This document shows, one piece after another, positions 6,948 to 15,467 of a stretch of DNA of 64,000 nucleotides. The stretch's first letter is position 1; every line of letters starts with the position of its first letter. The stretch is from NCBI GenBank assembly GCA_964396385.1, contig CAYNFH010000001.1:1-64000 (forward strand), read 5' to 3'. This DNA is from CAYNFH01 sp964396385 (GTDB lineage: Bacteria > Armatimonadota > Chthonomonadetes > Chthonomonadales > CAJBBX01). The position numbers and the translations under genes are program-made. Below the pieces are notes generated by a model, which ran no database searches, was not told where the DNA came from, and saw nothing but the letters and a program-made list of their open reading frames with translations.

Positions 6948-7979
6948 TTAGCTACGGGCCTTGCGCTTGCCGCCGGCGAACACCGCCGCGCAAGCGATTA
7001 CTGCGGCTAAGGTCCAGATGACGAAAGGCCGGCCGGCAGTCCGCGAGCCCGCATCGGAGGCGAGAGCCGCGACCTGCGCATGCAGCCGCGCATTGTCCGA
7101 TTGCAGAGCCGACATCTGACCGCGCTCCTGTTTGAGCGCCTCCAGATTATCCGCTTGCAGAGCCGACATCTGCCGGTGCTCCTGCTTGAGCGCCTCCACC
7201 AGGATGGGCACCACGGCGGAGTAGTTCACGCCGCGGAAGCCATCGTGGTCCTTGCGTACCAGCTCCGGCAGCACCTTCTCCACCTCCTGGGCTACGAACC
7301 CGATTTGCGGTCCGGCGGGAGTGTGCTTGTCCTGCTTCTTCCACTCGAACGTTACGCCGCGGAGCGCAAGGAGCTTGCCCAGCGAGTTTGAAAGTGGTCG
7401 AATGTTCCGCTTGAGTCGCGCATCGGAGCGCTGGGTAAGGGTCAGGCAGGAGAGGTTGCCATCCACGTAAGCGTTTCCCCCGCTATATACGCCGTACGAG
7501 CCGCCGCTGCCATACACGCCGTAGTTGTTGCCGTAGCCATACACGCCGTAGTTGTTGCCGTGGCCATACACACCAGTGGGGGCGCCCTCGCCATACACCC
7601 CATAGGTGCTGCCGAAGCCATACAGCCCGTAGCCAGTGGCGGAGTAGCCAAACACCCCGTAGCTGGAGCCCTGGCCATAGACGCCATAGGGCCCTCCCTG
7701 GGCATAGACGCCAGTGCTGTTCCCAATACCCCAGACGCCGTAGACTCCTTTGCCCTGGACGCCGCAGCCCTGGGCGCTGAAGCACTCGCCATAGAGGCCG
7801 ATGCCGGTGGTGTTGTCCGTGTTGGTCATGGAAAAGATCGGGCCGGGATCGGCGCCACTGTCTACGTAGGGCAGCGGAAAAGCGCCCTGGGCGCCAACGG
7901 GATGGGCGCATAGCAGGGCGAAGGCGGAAAGCATGACCAGTCCGATAGCTGTGCGGGTGAAACGATGTGCGGAGTTCAT
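6948..7979 (-). CDS. Exported S74 (intramolecular chaperone) protein with GVYG repeats
   Basis: A signal peptide (to about residue 31, AHPVGAQG) is followed by roughly twelve degenerate 9-10 residue repeats of the YGVYGxG type (residues ~60-170), likely a beta-structured stalk. Next comes a peptidase S74 domain with SDARLKRNIRPLSNSLGKLLALRGVTFEWK and IGFVAQEVEKVLPELV. S74 domains trimerise and cut themselves off before the conserved Ser of SDxRLK, which is present. A 17-18 residue duplicated coiled coil (LKQExxQMSALQxDN) and a C-terminal hydrophobic helix ending in GGKRKARS follow, so the tail may be membrane-anchored. Known S74 proteins include phage tail fibres; no phage genes are nearby, so a surface or extracellular-matrix role is more likely. 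Confidence 0.85.
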   Translation of the reverse strand: MNSAHRFTRTAIGLVMLSAFALLCAHPVGAQGAFPLPYVDSGADPGPIFSMTNTDNTTGIGLYGECFSAQGCGVQGKGVYGVWGIGNSTGVYAQGGPYGVYGQGSSYGVFGYSATGYGLYGFGSTYGVYGEGAPTGVYGHGNNYGVYGYGNNYGVYGSGGSYGVYSGGNAYVDGNLSCLTLTQRSDARLKRNIRPLSNSLGKLLALRGVTFEWKKQDKHTPAGPQIGFVAQEVEKVLPELVRKDHDGFRGVNYSAVVPILVEALKQEHRQMSALQADNLEALKQERGQMSALQSDNARLHAQVAALASDAGSRTAGRPFVIWTLAAVIACAAVFAGGKRKARS

Positions 7980-8301
7980 ATCTTTCTCTTCTTCATTGGA
8001 CCGCGCCTAGGTTGGCGGGTCCCCTTCCAATCGTTTGCGAGCAATTCTAGCAAATAGGGACATTTTAGTAGCCTGGCGCTAGGGCGAGGTGTGTGATTGT
8101 GTGGTTGCAGTATATGGCCGTGCCGTGGCCGAAACCGTTGCCGAAACAGAGGGATTACGTCAGATTAGTGGAATCACTGGTGGTAACGATTCTTCGTTTG
8201 AGCCTGCATTTCCTCCCGGGGCGCCCGGGCTTCGAATCTTAACCGCGTCGTTGATGGCAGGGACGCGATCGCACCTCGTACGGCCGCATAGGAGGAATCG
8301 A
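7980..8301. other. Intergenic region, duplicated upstream sequence
   Basis: This divergent gap holds no gene I can support. From about 8080 to 8301 it is clearly related to 17120-17336, the region before the large VPS10-like gene, including shared blocks ATGGC(A/C)GGGACGC and GGCCGCA before the start codons. Confidence 0.7.
8126..8149 (+). promoter_or_regulatory. Tandem 12-bp direct repeat (TGGCCGAAA type), copy 1
   Basis: TGGCCGAAACCG is followed directly by TTGCCGAAACAG. The same arrangement (TGGCCGAAAGCG, TGGCCGAAACGG) lies at 17162-17185 before the intact paralog. Its conservation in otherwise diverging upstream DNA suggests an operator, but no protein is assigned. Confidence 0.4.
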
Positions 8302-8663
8302 ATGAACTCCGGACTTCGCCTGCCCCTGGCATGTCTGCCGATGCTCGCTCTTAGCGCCACCGCTTCCCCGCAAGCGACTCCTTTCACCTACCTATCGGGC
8401 ATGGTGTGACGAAATATCGGGCCGTTCCGAGGCGGCCGAGTCTCCGCCGTCACAGGCGCGGTGGGCCGGGCCGGCGTGTTCTACATGGGACTACCTATGG
8501 GCGGCGTGTGGAAGACAACCGGTGCCGGCACTACCTGGGTCCCCGTATTCGACTCCATAAAGGAGGCGTCGTCGGTTGGCGCGGTCGAGGCGGCACCCTC
8601 CAATCCGGACGTGGTGTACGTCGGGATGGGGGACATGATCGTGGGCAGCGGCATCAGCAGAAC
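8302..8663 (+). pseudogene. Truncated, nonsense-mutated copy of the VPS10-like gene
   Basis: AGGAGGAATCGA precedes an ATG at 8302 and a signal peptide (PLACLPMLALSATASPQA). After YLSGMV the frame meets TGA at 8407-8409 where the intact copy (17337-20930) has TGG (Trp). Beyond the stop, the DNA stays homologous in the same frame (NIGPFRGGRVS, YMGLPMGGVWKTTGAGTTW, SVGAVE) until about 8663, where similarity ends abruptly. It is a 5' duplicate with nonsense mutation and 3' loss. Unlike the intact gene it lacks the palindromic repeat insertion in the leader. Confidence 0.85.
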
Positions 8664-8834
8664 GGTTATGTCAATCCGTGCAGTGAGGAGGGGCTGAGAC
8701 TGGGGGAGCCATACCCGTGATCGGGCCGAAGCTGCTGGATCAGGCGGTCTTTCCGCCACCCCGCATGGTACAGCAGGGATTCCGTGGGCCGATAGAAGAA
8801 CGGTGAGTACGTTTACAGGCGCAAAGGAGAGCGT

Positions 8835-10166
8835 ATGGACTGGGACTCGGGCGACTGCCGGCGGTTTACTCGGAGGGAGTGGATCCAGGGCGCGGCGGTG
8901 GCGCTGGGGTATGCGCACACGCTGGCGCAGGGGACTGACTCCGGCGCGCTGCTGGTGGGGACGGGCAAGAGGATTATCACGCCGAACCCGCTTCTCCCGC
9001 TTTCGGGCGGCATGGGCGCGACAGCACCAGCCCATGGCAAGCAGGGCGAGCTGACCGCGAGGGCGATCTACCTGCGGCGCGGCGGTACTCCGCTCGTCAT
9101 CGCCGGGCTGGACTTGCTCGGCTTCCCCTCCGTGCTGGGCGACCGCGTGCGGAAGATGGTCCCACGCGTGCCGCCCGGCAATATCCTGATAGGCTCCACG
9201 CACACGCACAGCGCCCCGGACTGCTACGCCTTTCCGGACGGGCGCGGCGGCCATACAGGCGACCTGGACTACATGCAGCGCGTCTGCACCCTGGCGGCAG
9301 AGGCCATCAACGAGGCCATCGATTCGGCCCGCCCGGCTCGGCTGCGCATGGCGGGCGGCGAGGCGCATGGCAAGATCGCCTACAACTACTATGCTCCGGA
9401 CCTCTACGACCGGCGGATGAACGTGATCCAGGCCGTCACGCCGGAGGGCAAGACCATCGCGACGCTGGTGAACTACGCCATCCACCCGGAGGTGATGGGC
9501 AACGCGCAGGGCATATGCAGCCCCGATCTATGCGGTCCGCTCTACGATCGCGTGGAGGAGCGCGCGGGCGGCATGGCCATCTTCATGAATAGCGCGCAAG
9601 GCGGCATGGTGACGGCGGACAACCGCAACCTGGAGCAGCCGAGTGACCCGCTGCGGGGCTACTGGAAAGACAGCCGCACGTGGGACGAGTGCGTGCGCAT
9701 CGGGAATCTGATGGCGGACGAGGCGCTGCGGCTGGTGTCGGACGCGCCGGTGCAGGAGCAGCCGGGGCTCTACTGCCGCAGCGCGCAGGTGTCGCTGCCG
9801 GTAAACTCGGCCGCGATGTGGGCCGTAATCACGCTGTCGCCGCTCCACTACCCGCACGGCACGGAGCGGGTGGTCCACACGCAGGTGAACCTGGTGAATC
9901 TGGGCACCGCGCAGATCCTGACCATCCCCGGCGAGGCACTGCCCAACATTGGGTTCTACGTCAAGCGGAAGATGCGGGGCAAGCCGAATCTGCTCTTCGG
10001 CCTCACCAACGACGCGTTCGGGTATATCCTCACGAAGGTGGACTTCAACAGCTTCCCCCGGTACGAGTACGTCTCCCGCACGTCTCTGGGCGAGATGACG
10101 GGGGAGATCCTCATCGAGAAGTGGCTGGAGTTGGTGCGTACCAGCCCCAGCCCGGATTCGGCGTGA
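8835..10166 (+). CDS. Neutral/alkaline ceramidase-like (N-terminal domain) exported hydrolase
   Basis: AAAGGAGAG lies just before the ATG. A twin-arginine-like leader (RRFTRREWIQGAAVALG) is followed by LLVGTGKRIITPN and, near residue 125, STHTHSAPD, the zinc-binding block of neutral/non-lysosomal ceramidase-type proteins. NYAIHPEVMG and IPGEALPNIG also match the family. Proteins of this 400-450 residue class in environmental bacteria lack the C-terminal ceramidase domain and their substrate is unproven, so an amide hydrolase acting outside the cytoplasm is the safest statement. Its stop overlaps the start of the next fragment (TGATG). Confidence 0.82.
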   Translation: MDWDSGDCRRFTRREWIQGAAVALGYAHTLAQGTDSGALLVGTGKRIITPNPLLPLSGGMGATAPAHGKQGELTARAIYLRRGGTPLVIAGLDLLGFPSVLGDRVRKMVPRVPPGNILIGSTHTHSAPDCYAFPDGRGGHTGDLDYMQRVCTLAAEAINEAIDSARPARLRMAGGEAHGKIAYNYYAPDLYDRRMNVIQAVTPEGKTIATLVNYAIHPEVMGNAQGICSPDLCGPLYDRVEERAGGMAIFMNSAQGGMVTADNRNLEQPSDPLRGYWKDSRTWDECVRIGNLMADEALRLVSDAPVQEQPGLYCRSAQVSLPVNSAAMWAVITLSPLHYPHGTERVVHTQVNLVNLGTAQILTIPGEALPNIGFYVKRKMRGKPNLLFGLTNDAFGYILTKVDFNSFPRYEYVSRTSLGEMTGEILIEKWLELVRTSPSPDSA

Positions 10167-10447
10167 TGGAGGAGTTGGTCCAGCGGAGCGCCATCGCCCT
10201 CATAGTGACAGACGACGAGCAGTCGCTGGCATTCTATCGGGACGGGCTCGGACTTACGGAGCGAAGCCGCCCCTCCCCCAGCGTGGTCTGGCTGACCACG
10301 ACCGAGTTATCCCGTCTGGGTGTCACAACTCCTCATCGCCGCCGCGCCAGGCCCGGTTCTTCTTGCAGATGCGGCATTTCCGCAGCCTTCGCGCCACGGA
10401 CGACCGCTCCTATCCCGCCGGCCGTAATCAGCGCTCGCACGGGATGA
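10166..10447 (+). pseudogene. VOC/glyoxalase-domain gene, C-terminus lost
   Basis: The ATG overlaps the upstream TGA (TGATG). The first ~45 residues (IALIVTDDEQSLAFYRDGLGLTERSRPSPSVVWLTT) are the first beta-alpha-beta unit of a VOC protein. After LSRLGVTTP the reading is low-complexity and basic (HRRRARPGSSC) and unlike the family, so a deletion or frameshift has removed the rest. Family length is about 120-140; the homologous part is under half. Confidence 0.6.
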
Positions 10448-10479
10448 GTATAATCTCAGAGGAGGATGGGAGGATAGCG

Positions 10480-11250
10480 ATGCCATCGCCATTTCCAGGC
10501 GTTGACCCCTACCTGGAGGGACCGCTCTGGGTTAGCTTCCACACGCAGCTCTGCGCGGAGATCGCGCGGCGCTTAACGCCTCTGCTCGGCGAACGGTACA
10601 TCGCCCTTGTGGAAGAACGGCTGGTAGTGGATACGTTGGACGACGTCACGGTCGCGACGCGGATTGTACGCCCTGACGTGAGCGTTGCTGGCAAGGCGCC
10701 CATAGGATCTGGCCCTACCGCGCTGCTCGAGCCGCCCTTACGCGTTCCCACCGTCATTGAAGCGGAGGTCCCTGTTCACTTCGTGGAGGTGCGGGAAGTC
10801 GCAAGCATGCTGGTGGTGACTGTCATAGAGGTGCTGTCGCCCAGCAACAAAGGGGGTGAGGGCCGGGCCGACTACCTCCGCAAGCGGAGGACCATCCTGA
10901 GCAGCGACGTTAACCTGATCGAACTGGACCTGCTGCGAGGCGGAGAGAGGCCACCGATGCGCGACAAACTGCCCGACTTCCCGTACTTCGCCTTGATTCA
11001 CCGAGCGGCGCTGAGACCGATGACCGATGTGTGGCCGATTGGATTAAGGGACAGATTGCCAGCAGTCCCCGTTCCGCTCCTTCCGCCCGACGCGGACGCT
11101 AGGCTGGACCTGCAGGAGGTCTTCTCAGGCGCGTTCGATTCCGTCGATTACGGCCGCGCCATCGACTACAGCCGGCCCTTGACCCCGCCGCTCCTGGAAT
11201 CCGACGCCCTCTGGGTACAGGATGTGCTCGCAAATCGTCTGGCCGGTTGA
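10480..11250 (+). CDS. DUF4058 family protein
   Basis: The start at 10480 is chosen because it gives MPSPFPGVDPYLEGPLWVSFHTQL, the standard DUF4058 beginning, with GGGAGGA eight bases upstream. The 256-residue protein keeps the family core, ARIV-type RPDVSV, TVIEVLSPSNKGGEGRADYLRKRRTILSSDVNLIELDLLRGG and the C-terminal IDYSRPLTPPL. The EVLSPSNK block resembles the core of PD-(D/E)XK-type proteins such as Uma2, but this link is my inference. Function is unknown. DUF4058 genes are frequent in large genomes of Cyanobacteria, Armatimonadota and Chloroflexota. Confidence 0.9.
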   Translation: MPSPFPGVDPYLEGPLWVSFHTQLCAEIARRLTPLLGERYIALVEERLVVDTLDDVTVATRIVRPDVSVAGKAPIGSGPTALLEPPLRVPTVIEAEVPVHFVEVREVASMLVVTVIEVLSPSNKGGEGRADYLRKRRTILSSDVNLIELDLLRGGERPPMRDKLPDFPYFALIHRAALRPMTDVWPIGLRDRLPAVPVPLLPPDADARLDLQEVFSGAFDSVDYGRAIDYSRPLTPPLLESDALWVQDVLANRLAG

Positions 11251-11347
11251 TAGCCACCCAGGCCGTAACCGACCTGCCTGAGAGAGGGAAAGCCGGGTTG
11301 ACCCGGCTCCGGAATCAGCATGTTCTCTACTCTACGGTCGCTCCTCA

Positions 11348-11488
11348 ATGAATACCTTGCTGCTCATCGCCATCTCCACCATCAACGTCTGGAACCGGCT
11401 CAACGTGGCCACGCGCCAGGTGGCGGGCGAGTAAGCCAAGTCGGCCGAAGCGAAGAAGTGGCTGGAGAGCGAATCCGCCGCGCGGTGA
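11348..11488 (+). pseudogene. Remnant of carboxymuconolactone decarboxylase-family gene
   Basis: The frame MNTLLLIAISTINVWNRLNVATRQVAGE resembles the C-terminal helix of carboxymuconolactone decarboxylase/AhpD-like proteins (a 'NxWNR' ending). It meets TAA at 11432, then continues in frame as AKSAEAKKWLESE to a second stop at 11486. The catalytic CxxC part is absent. The rest of the 11251-11564 gap holds nothing else I can identify except a short CCGGGTTGACCCGG palindrome near 11292. Confidence 0.4.
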
Positions 11489-11564
11489 GAGAACACGCAG
11501 AGGCGGCCGAACTCCGTGTTGCGGACTCCGGCCGCCTCCCTGGGCACGCGGTTCTGAACCGGTT

Positions 11565-13352
11565 CTAGCGCACGACCGGCGGTGCGGATGCCGGGATGAT
11601 GGCCACCACTTTGCCGAAGCTCTGCCACCCCGTGCCGATCTGGACCGGCCCTTCCCAATCCTCTTTCCACGCGGTTCTCACCGCTACTCCCTTAGGAGCG
11701 GCCACCCTTACAAGCCCCTTGTCCTTGTACCAGAGCATCTTACCGTCTTCCTGAATGGCCAGCATCACTCCGTCTCCAACAGGGACGATCTGGCGGAAGT
11801 ACTGCCACCCGCTGGATCCCACGGTGCGTTCCGCTCCCCAGCTAGACGCTCCAGAGTCGAATCCGGAGTGCTGATAGAGCACCAACCGCCCGTCCGGCTT
11901 TACGACGTAGATGGCGCCCTTGCCGGTGGAGAAGACGTCCTTGACTTCCGCGCGGCCCCACCCCGTCCCGATCACCTTCGGCCCCGCCCAGGTACTGGGA
12001 CCCCCACCGTCGAGATAGCCACCGTGACGGTACCATACCAGTTTGCCATCCTGAGTGATCACGTAGACAATGCCATCGCCGACGGAGAAGATGCGAGAGA
12101 AGGTCCAGCCGCGCCCGACGGTAATCGGGCCTTTCCAGCTTCGGGCGCCGTCGTTGAAGCCGGTGTGCTGGTACCAGATGAGGTCTCCGTTGGGTGTGAG
12201 GCCGTAGAGGCTGTTGCCGCCCGCGGCGATCACGTCCTTATGGTAACTCCATCCACTGCCTACCAGTTTGGGTCCCTGCCACGGCGCTTCGCCCGTATTC
12301 TTGCGATACCAGAGCAGTGCGCCGCCGGGACGGATGCCGTACACCCACATGGGCTGGTAGTTGGCCGGCGTTTTGGCGAACGTGCCGATGAAGCCGGGCG
12401 GCGGCGAATCCAGGGAGAAACCCGGTGGGACTGGCGGCGCCGGTCCCATGATTGCGCTGATCTGATTCCAGACGGGCTGCACCGGAGCGTCGGCGGCCTC
12501 GGGAGTAGCGGTCGCCCACGCCCACGGATTGTAGCCGGTAGGCACGGGTCCGGGACCCGACCAGTTCCCGCAGGGAAAACCCTGCAGACACTGTACATGG
12601 GTGTTAGAGTGGACACCGACGAGCGCATACCCTCCCAGGACCCATGCGAACGAAGGTCCGCCGCTGTCCCCGCCTGCTATCATCTGCCCGCCTTGTGACG
12701 GGAACCAGTACGCGCCCGAGTCCTCGCTTGTGGTCGTGCCGTAGCCGACCCGGTACAAACCATCCAATACTGACTGGGTTGCCGTTGCGCCGGATCCTTT
12801 GGCGAACTGGCTGATGCCCCGTCCGAATACCGTGATGGGCACCGGTACCCGCTCTCCGAAGTAGGGAAACTCGCCGTCCTGGAATATCAGGCGGCTGTAC
12901 CCGACAGTAGATCCCTGGACCTTGAACGGCGCCCCCACGCGGATAATCGCGACATCGTAGGGACGAAAAGTCTCTACCCGCACGCAACGTCTGGGCTGCA
13001 CTGTGCTCCAATTTGCTTTCAACGCGAACGTTTCGGGCGCGGCTACTCTATTCTGACCGGGTCTAGCAGGATCGGGTACCGGGCGGCCGGTGGTAGCGTC
13101 GTCCACCTCCACACAGTGTGCCGCCGTAACAGCCCAGTCGTTCCTCAGGAGGGAGGCACTGCACGTGCCGCCCGCGCCGGTCAGCGTCAAGAGACCAAAC
13201 TCCTCTTGTGTAGCCGCGCCCACCGTGGCGCCGCCCACGAGCGGCTGCCGCGACGTTCCAATGTTCTCCTGCGCGGGCCCATAATTGGTAAGGACAATCG
13301 TCACCATTGCCGCGAGAGCGATGGCATTGCATACGCTTGGTTGTCGTCTCAC
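11565..13352 (-). CDS. Exported trypsin-like protease with tachylectin-type beta-propeller
   Basis: A signal peptide is followed by a chymotrypsin-fold domain: H79 in TAAHC, D133 in PYDVAII and S230 in AGGDSGGPS, so the triad is complete. From about residue 325 to the end come five WYxHxG / GPxxVGxGW repeats (ALLWYRKNTG, DLIWYQHTG, KLVWYRHGG, RLVLYQHSG, KMLWYKDKG), a tachylectin-2-like five-bladed propeller that often binds sugars such as N-acetylglucosamine. A secreted protease targeted to glycans is the likely role. It is the last of three consecutive minus-strand genes for exported proteins, 53 bases after the preceding one. Confidence 0.88.
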   Translation of the reverse strand: MRRQPSVCNAIALAAMVTIVLTNYGPAQENIGTSRQPLVGGATVGAATQEEFGLLTLTGAGGTCSASLLRNDWAVTAAHCVEVDDATTGRPVPDPARPGQNRVAAPETFALKANWSTVQPRRCVRVETFRPYDVAIIRVGAPFKVQGSTVGYSRLIFQDGEFPYFGERVPVPITVFGRGISQFAKGSGATATQSVLDGLYRVGYGTTTSEDSGAYWFPSQGGQMIAGGDSGGPSFAWVLGGYALVGVHSNTHVQCLQGFPCGNWSGPGPVPTGYNPWAWATATPEAADAPVQPVWNQISAIMGPAPPVPPGFSLDSPPPGFIGTFAKTPANYQPMWVYGIRPGGALLWYRKNTGEAPWQGPKLVGSGWSYHKDVIAAGGNSLYGLTPNGDLIWYQHTGFNDGARSWKGPITVGRGWTFSRIFSVGDGIVYVITQDGKLVWYRHGGYLDGGGPSTWAGPKVIGTGWGRAEVKDVFSTGKGAIYVVKPDGRLVLYQHSGFDSGASSWGAERTVGSSGWQYFRQIVPVGDGVMLAIQEDGKMLWYKDKGLVRVAAPKGVAVRTAWKEDWEGPVQIGTGWQSFGKVVAIIPASAPPVVR

Positions 13353-13405
13353 AATAGACTTCCTTTGCGCGCTCAGCGCGCTGTGTACGGCTCTTTAGGA
13401 CGCGT

Positions 13406-15385
13406 TCAGTGCTTGTAATTCCGGCTGAGGTGGAACGCTACGGAGGCATTGAATCCCCTCTGGCCGGCCGCGCTGAGGGAATCGCGAATCCGCATCGAGC
13501 CGGGCCCTGTAGACGTACTGCCCTGGGCGCCGAGCGCAGGGTCGCCGAAGAGCCCCGTAGCGATATCGAACCCAAGCCAGTAGAGGACGGCCGGGTCTGC
13601 CGTGCGGGCTTTTTGGACCGTAGCGTCCGCCTTCGCAATGGCCGCTCCCACGGCAGCTAGAGCAGCGTACTTGTTCCGCTCCAGCGAATAACCGGCTGCG
13701 GTTTCAAATCCTCCCTGTTCGGGCCGCCTCAGTGCGTCATGGATGCTCTGCTGCCCCGGGCCCGCTGCCGTGTTGCCTTCCGAAGCCGCCATGCCAATGT
13801 CAAAGCCTCGCCGAGAGGGGATATCCGGCTGGCGGCTGCGCAGCTCCGCGGCCCGCGGATCGGCGTTGCCAAGAGCTTCTCCCTTAATGGCAAGCGCGTC
13901 CAGAGCCGATTGCCCAGGGATGAGAAACTGCTGGGCGCTACCGCGTTTCTCCTTACCCACACTCGTTACGAGGGCGTCACGGTAGGTTCGCCCGGGCACA
14001 GGGTGGCGGTTTTCGATGCCAGCCTTCGTTACAAGCAGAATTGGCAGTTTCACGTATGAGACTTCAAAGCGGCCCGTGACCTCGAACCGCATGCGGAGGT
14101 CGGTCGCCACCGGTGACAGGGGCAACTGGTTCGGTGACAGGGGCAACCGGAAGGAACCCGAGGCTGCACGGTTGGTACCATCCATGGTGGTATCGAGCGA
14201 GCCGGTAGCGGTGGTCCAGTTAGGCTCCTCGGCTGTCCCGCCGAAGGATCCATAGTCAACGGGCCTGCCCCCCCAGGGACGAGGATCGGCGGGATACACC
14301 GGGTCTGGATTGATATCATTGCCGGAGACGACCTGTGGATACCTGCAAAACTCGTCCATTACGAGCAGCCGTAGCAGCAGCTGATCGGCCGCCCTATCCA
14401 CGACTGCTTCTATATTCACGTCCCAATCGACCGGAACATTCAAATCCGCCCAGGAGCCGTCGCGCGGGTAGCGCCAGTAGCCTGTGTACGGCGTACCCCA
14501 TTCATCGTTTGCCGCAGCTTGTGCTTGCAGCCCGTTTGGATTTCCGTGCGCGAGGTCGCTGGGATAGAGCGATTTGAAAGTGAAATGTACCCTCTCAAAC
14601 ACCAACCTCACCCTTCGGCTGTACAAGGTCTTCACGGTATCCCAGTAGCGGTAGGTGCGCCCGTCCGCGCCGGCTGCCGTGATCACGTAGTAGTAGGTTC
14701 GGTCGGGCGCCAGCCCGTCCACCCGGTAGCTGTGCTGCGGCTTGGGACCCGGAGCGTCATTCCGGGTTATGGTCACCGCGCCGGGCGGAAAAGCGGGTCC
14801 CGGCCGCTGCCCTGCCGCCGTGGCGTCAGCAACATCGTTACACGGCCTGGCTGCCATTTCTATCGAACAGTTCGCGGGCTCTCTTGTGGTAAAGGCGATG
14901 CGGACGCAGTTGCCGGTTGCCGCCACAAATGAATCGGCACTCACGTTTTGGATGAAAGAGTTCGCGATCGCTGTTATTGGCGAGATCTTCGATGTCGTTT
15001 CTGGAAGCTTGCGCGCTGGGATCTTGGGCTGCGCATGCTGGGCGGTAACTGTTGTGGACGCTAAAACCTGGGCGCCATCCCCGCTGTAGAGCTTGAAAGT
15101 GATCGGCTTGCCCAGGGTGACCGGCGCCTCTAACGCGCCTTTGGAGCTGGCGGCAAAGAGCGAATCATCTCCTTTATCCGTCTGAGACCAGACCCGCGCG
15201 GTGGCGTAGTTCGGGCCGGCATCCCACGTAATGGTTGTCCTGCCCTCCGTCTGTCCTTCCGGAATGATTACCGGGTTGGGCGTGGCCGTGATGGTTGGCA
15301 CTGCCAGAGCCGGCACCGCGGTTGCAAGCAACGATAACCCGGTCACCAGCCGTCGTAGGCATTTGAACGAACTCATAGCTTTCAT
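13406..15385 (-). CDS. Large exported protein with Fn3-like domain and duplicated C-terminal motif
   Basis: The start at 15385 (MKAMSSFKCLRRLVTG) precedes a clear signal peptide ending ALA-VPTI. Residues ~30-110 look like an Ig/bacterial surface domain (TATPNPVIIPEG...TTITWD), and ~215-270 like a fibronectin III domain (YRVDGLAPDRTYYYVITAAG). The C-terminal third carries two related ~50-residue units: GFDIGMAAS...GPGQQSIHDAL...GFETAAGYSLERN and GFDIATGLF...GPGSMRIRDSL...GFNASVAFHLSRN. I have seen this ending on other secreted proteins of soil bacteria but know no function. AAGGAAAG precedes the start. It is the middle gene of the secreted trio. Confidence 0.75.
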   Translation of the reverse strand: MKAMSSFKCLRRLVTGLSLLATAVPALAVPTITATPNPVIIPEGQTEGRTTITWDAGPNYATARVWSQTDKGDDSLFAASSKGALEAPVTLGKPITFKLYSGDGAQVLASTTVTAQHAQPKIPARKLPETTSKISPITAIANSFIQNVSADSFVAATGNCVRIAFTTREPANCSIEMAARPCNDVADATAAGQRPGPAFPPGAVTITRNDAPGPKPQHSYRVDGLAPDRTYYYVITAAGADGRTYRYWDTVKTLYSRRVRLVFERVHFTFKSLYPSDLAHGNPNGLQAQAAANDEWGTPYTGYWRYPRDGSWADLNVPVDWDVNIEAVVDRAADQLLLRLLVMDEFCRYPQVVSGNDINPDPVYPADPRPWGGRPVDYGSFGGTAEEPNWTTATGSLDTTMDGTNRAASGSFRLPLSPNQLPLSPVATDLRMRFEVTGRFEVSYVKLPILLVTKAGIENRHPVPGRTYRDALVTSVGKEKRGSAQQFLIPGQSALDALAIKGEALGNADPRAAELRSRQPDIPSRRGFDIGMAASEGNTAAGPGQQSIHDALRRPEQGGFETAAGYSLERNKYAALAAVGAAIAKADATVQKARTADPAVLYWLGFDIATGLFGDPALGAQGSTSTGPGSMRIRDSLSAAGQRGFNASVAFHLSRNYKH

Positions 15386-15467
15386 GTTCTCACTTTCCTT
15401 TCCTTGCGTTGCCGCCTCTGCGTGTTCAGCTATGTACAGGCTGCTCGCCGCGGCGCGAGGAAGGAGC

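Noticed and set aside
6948..7979. Prophage tail fibre
   Set aside because: The S74 domain occurs in phage fibres, but there is a signal peptide and no phage gene anywhere near.
8690..8834. Coding-like scrap reading IGPKLLDQAVFPPPRMVQQGFRGPIEER
   Set aside because: Too short and unassignable, with no start; left as possible decay next to the truncated VPS10 copy.
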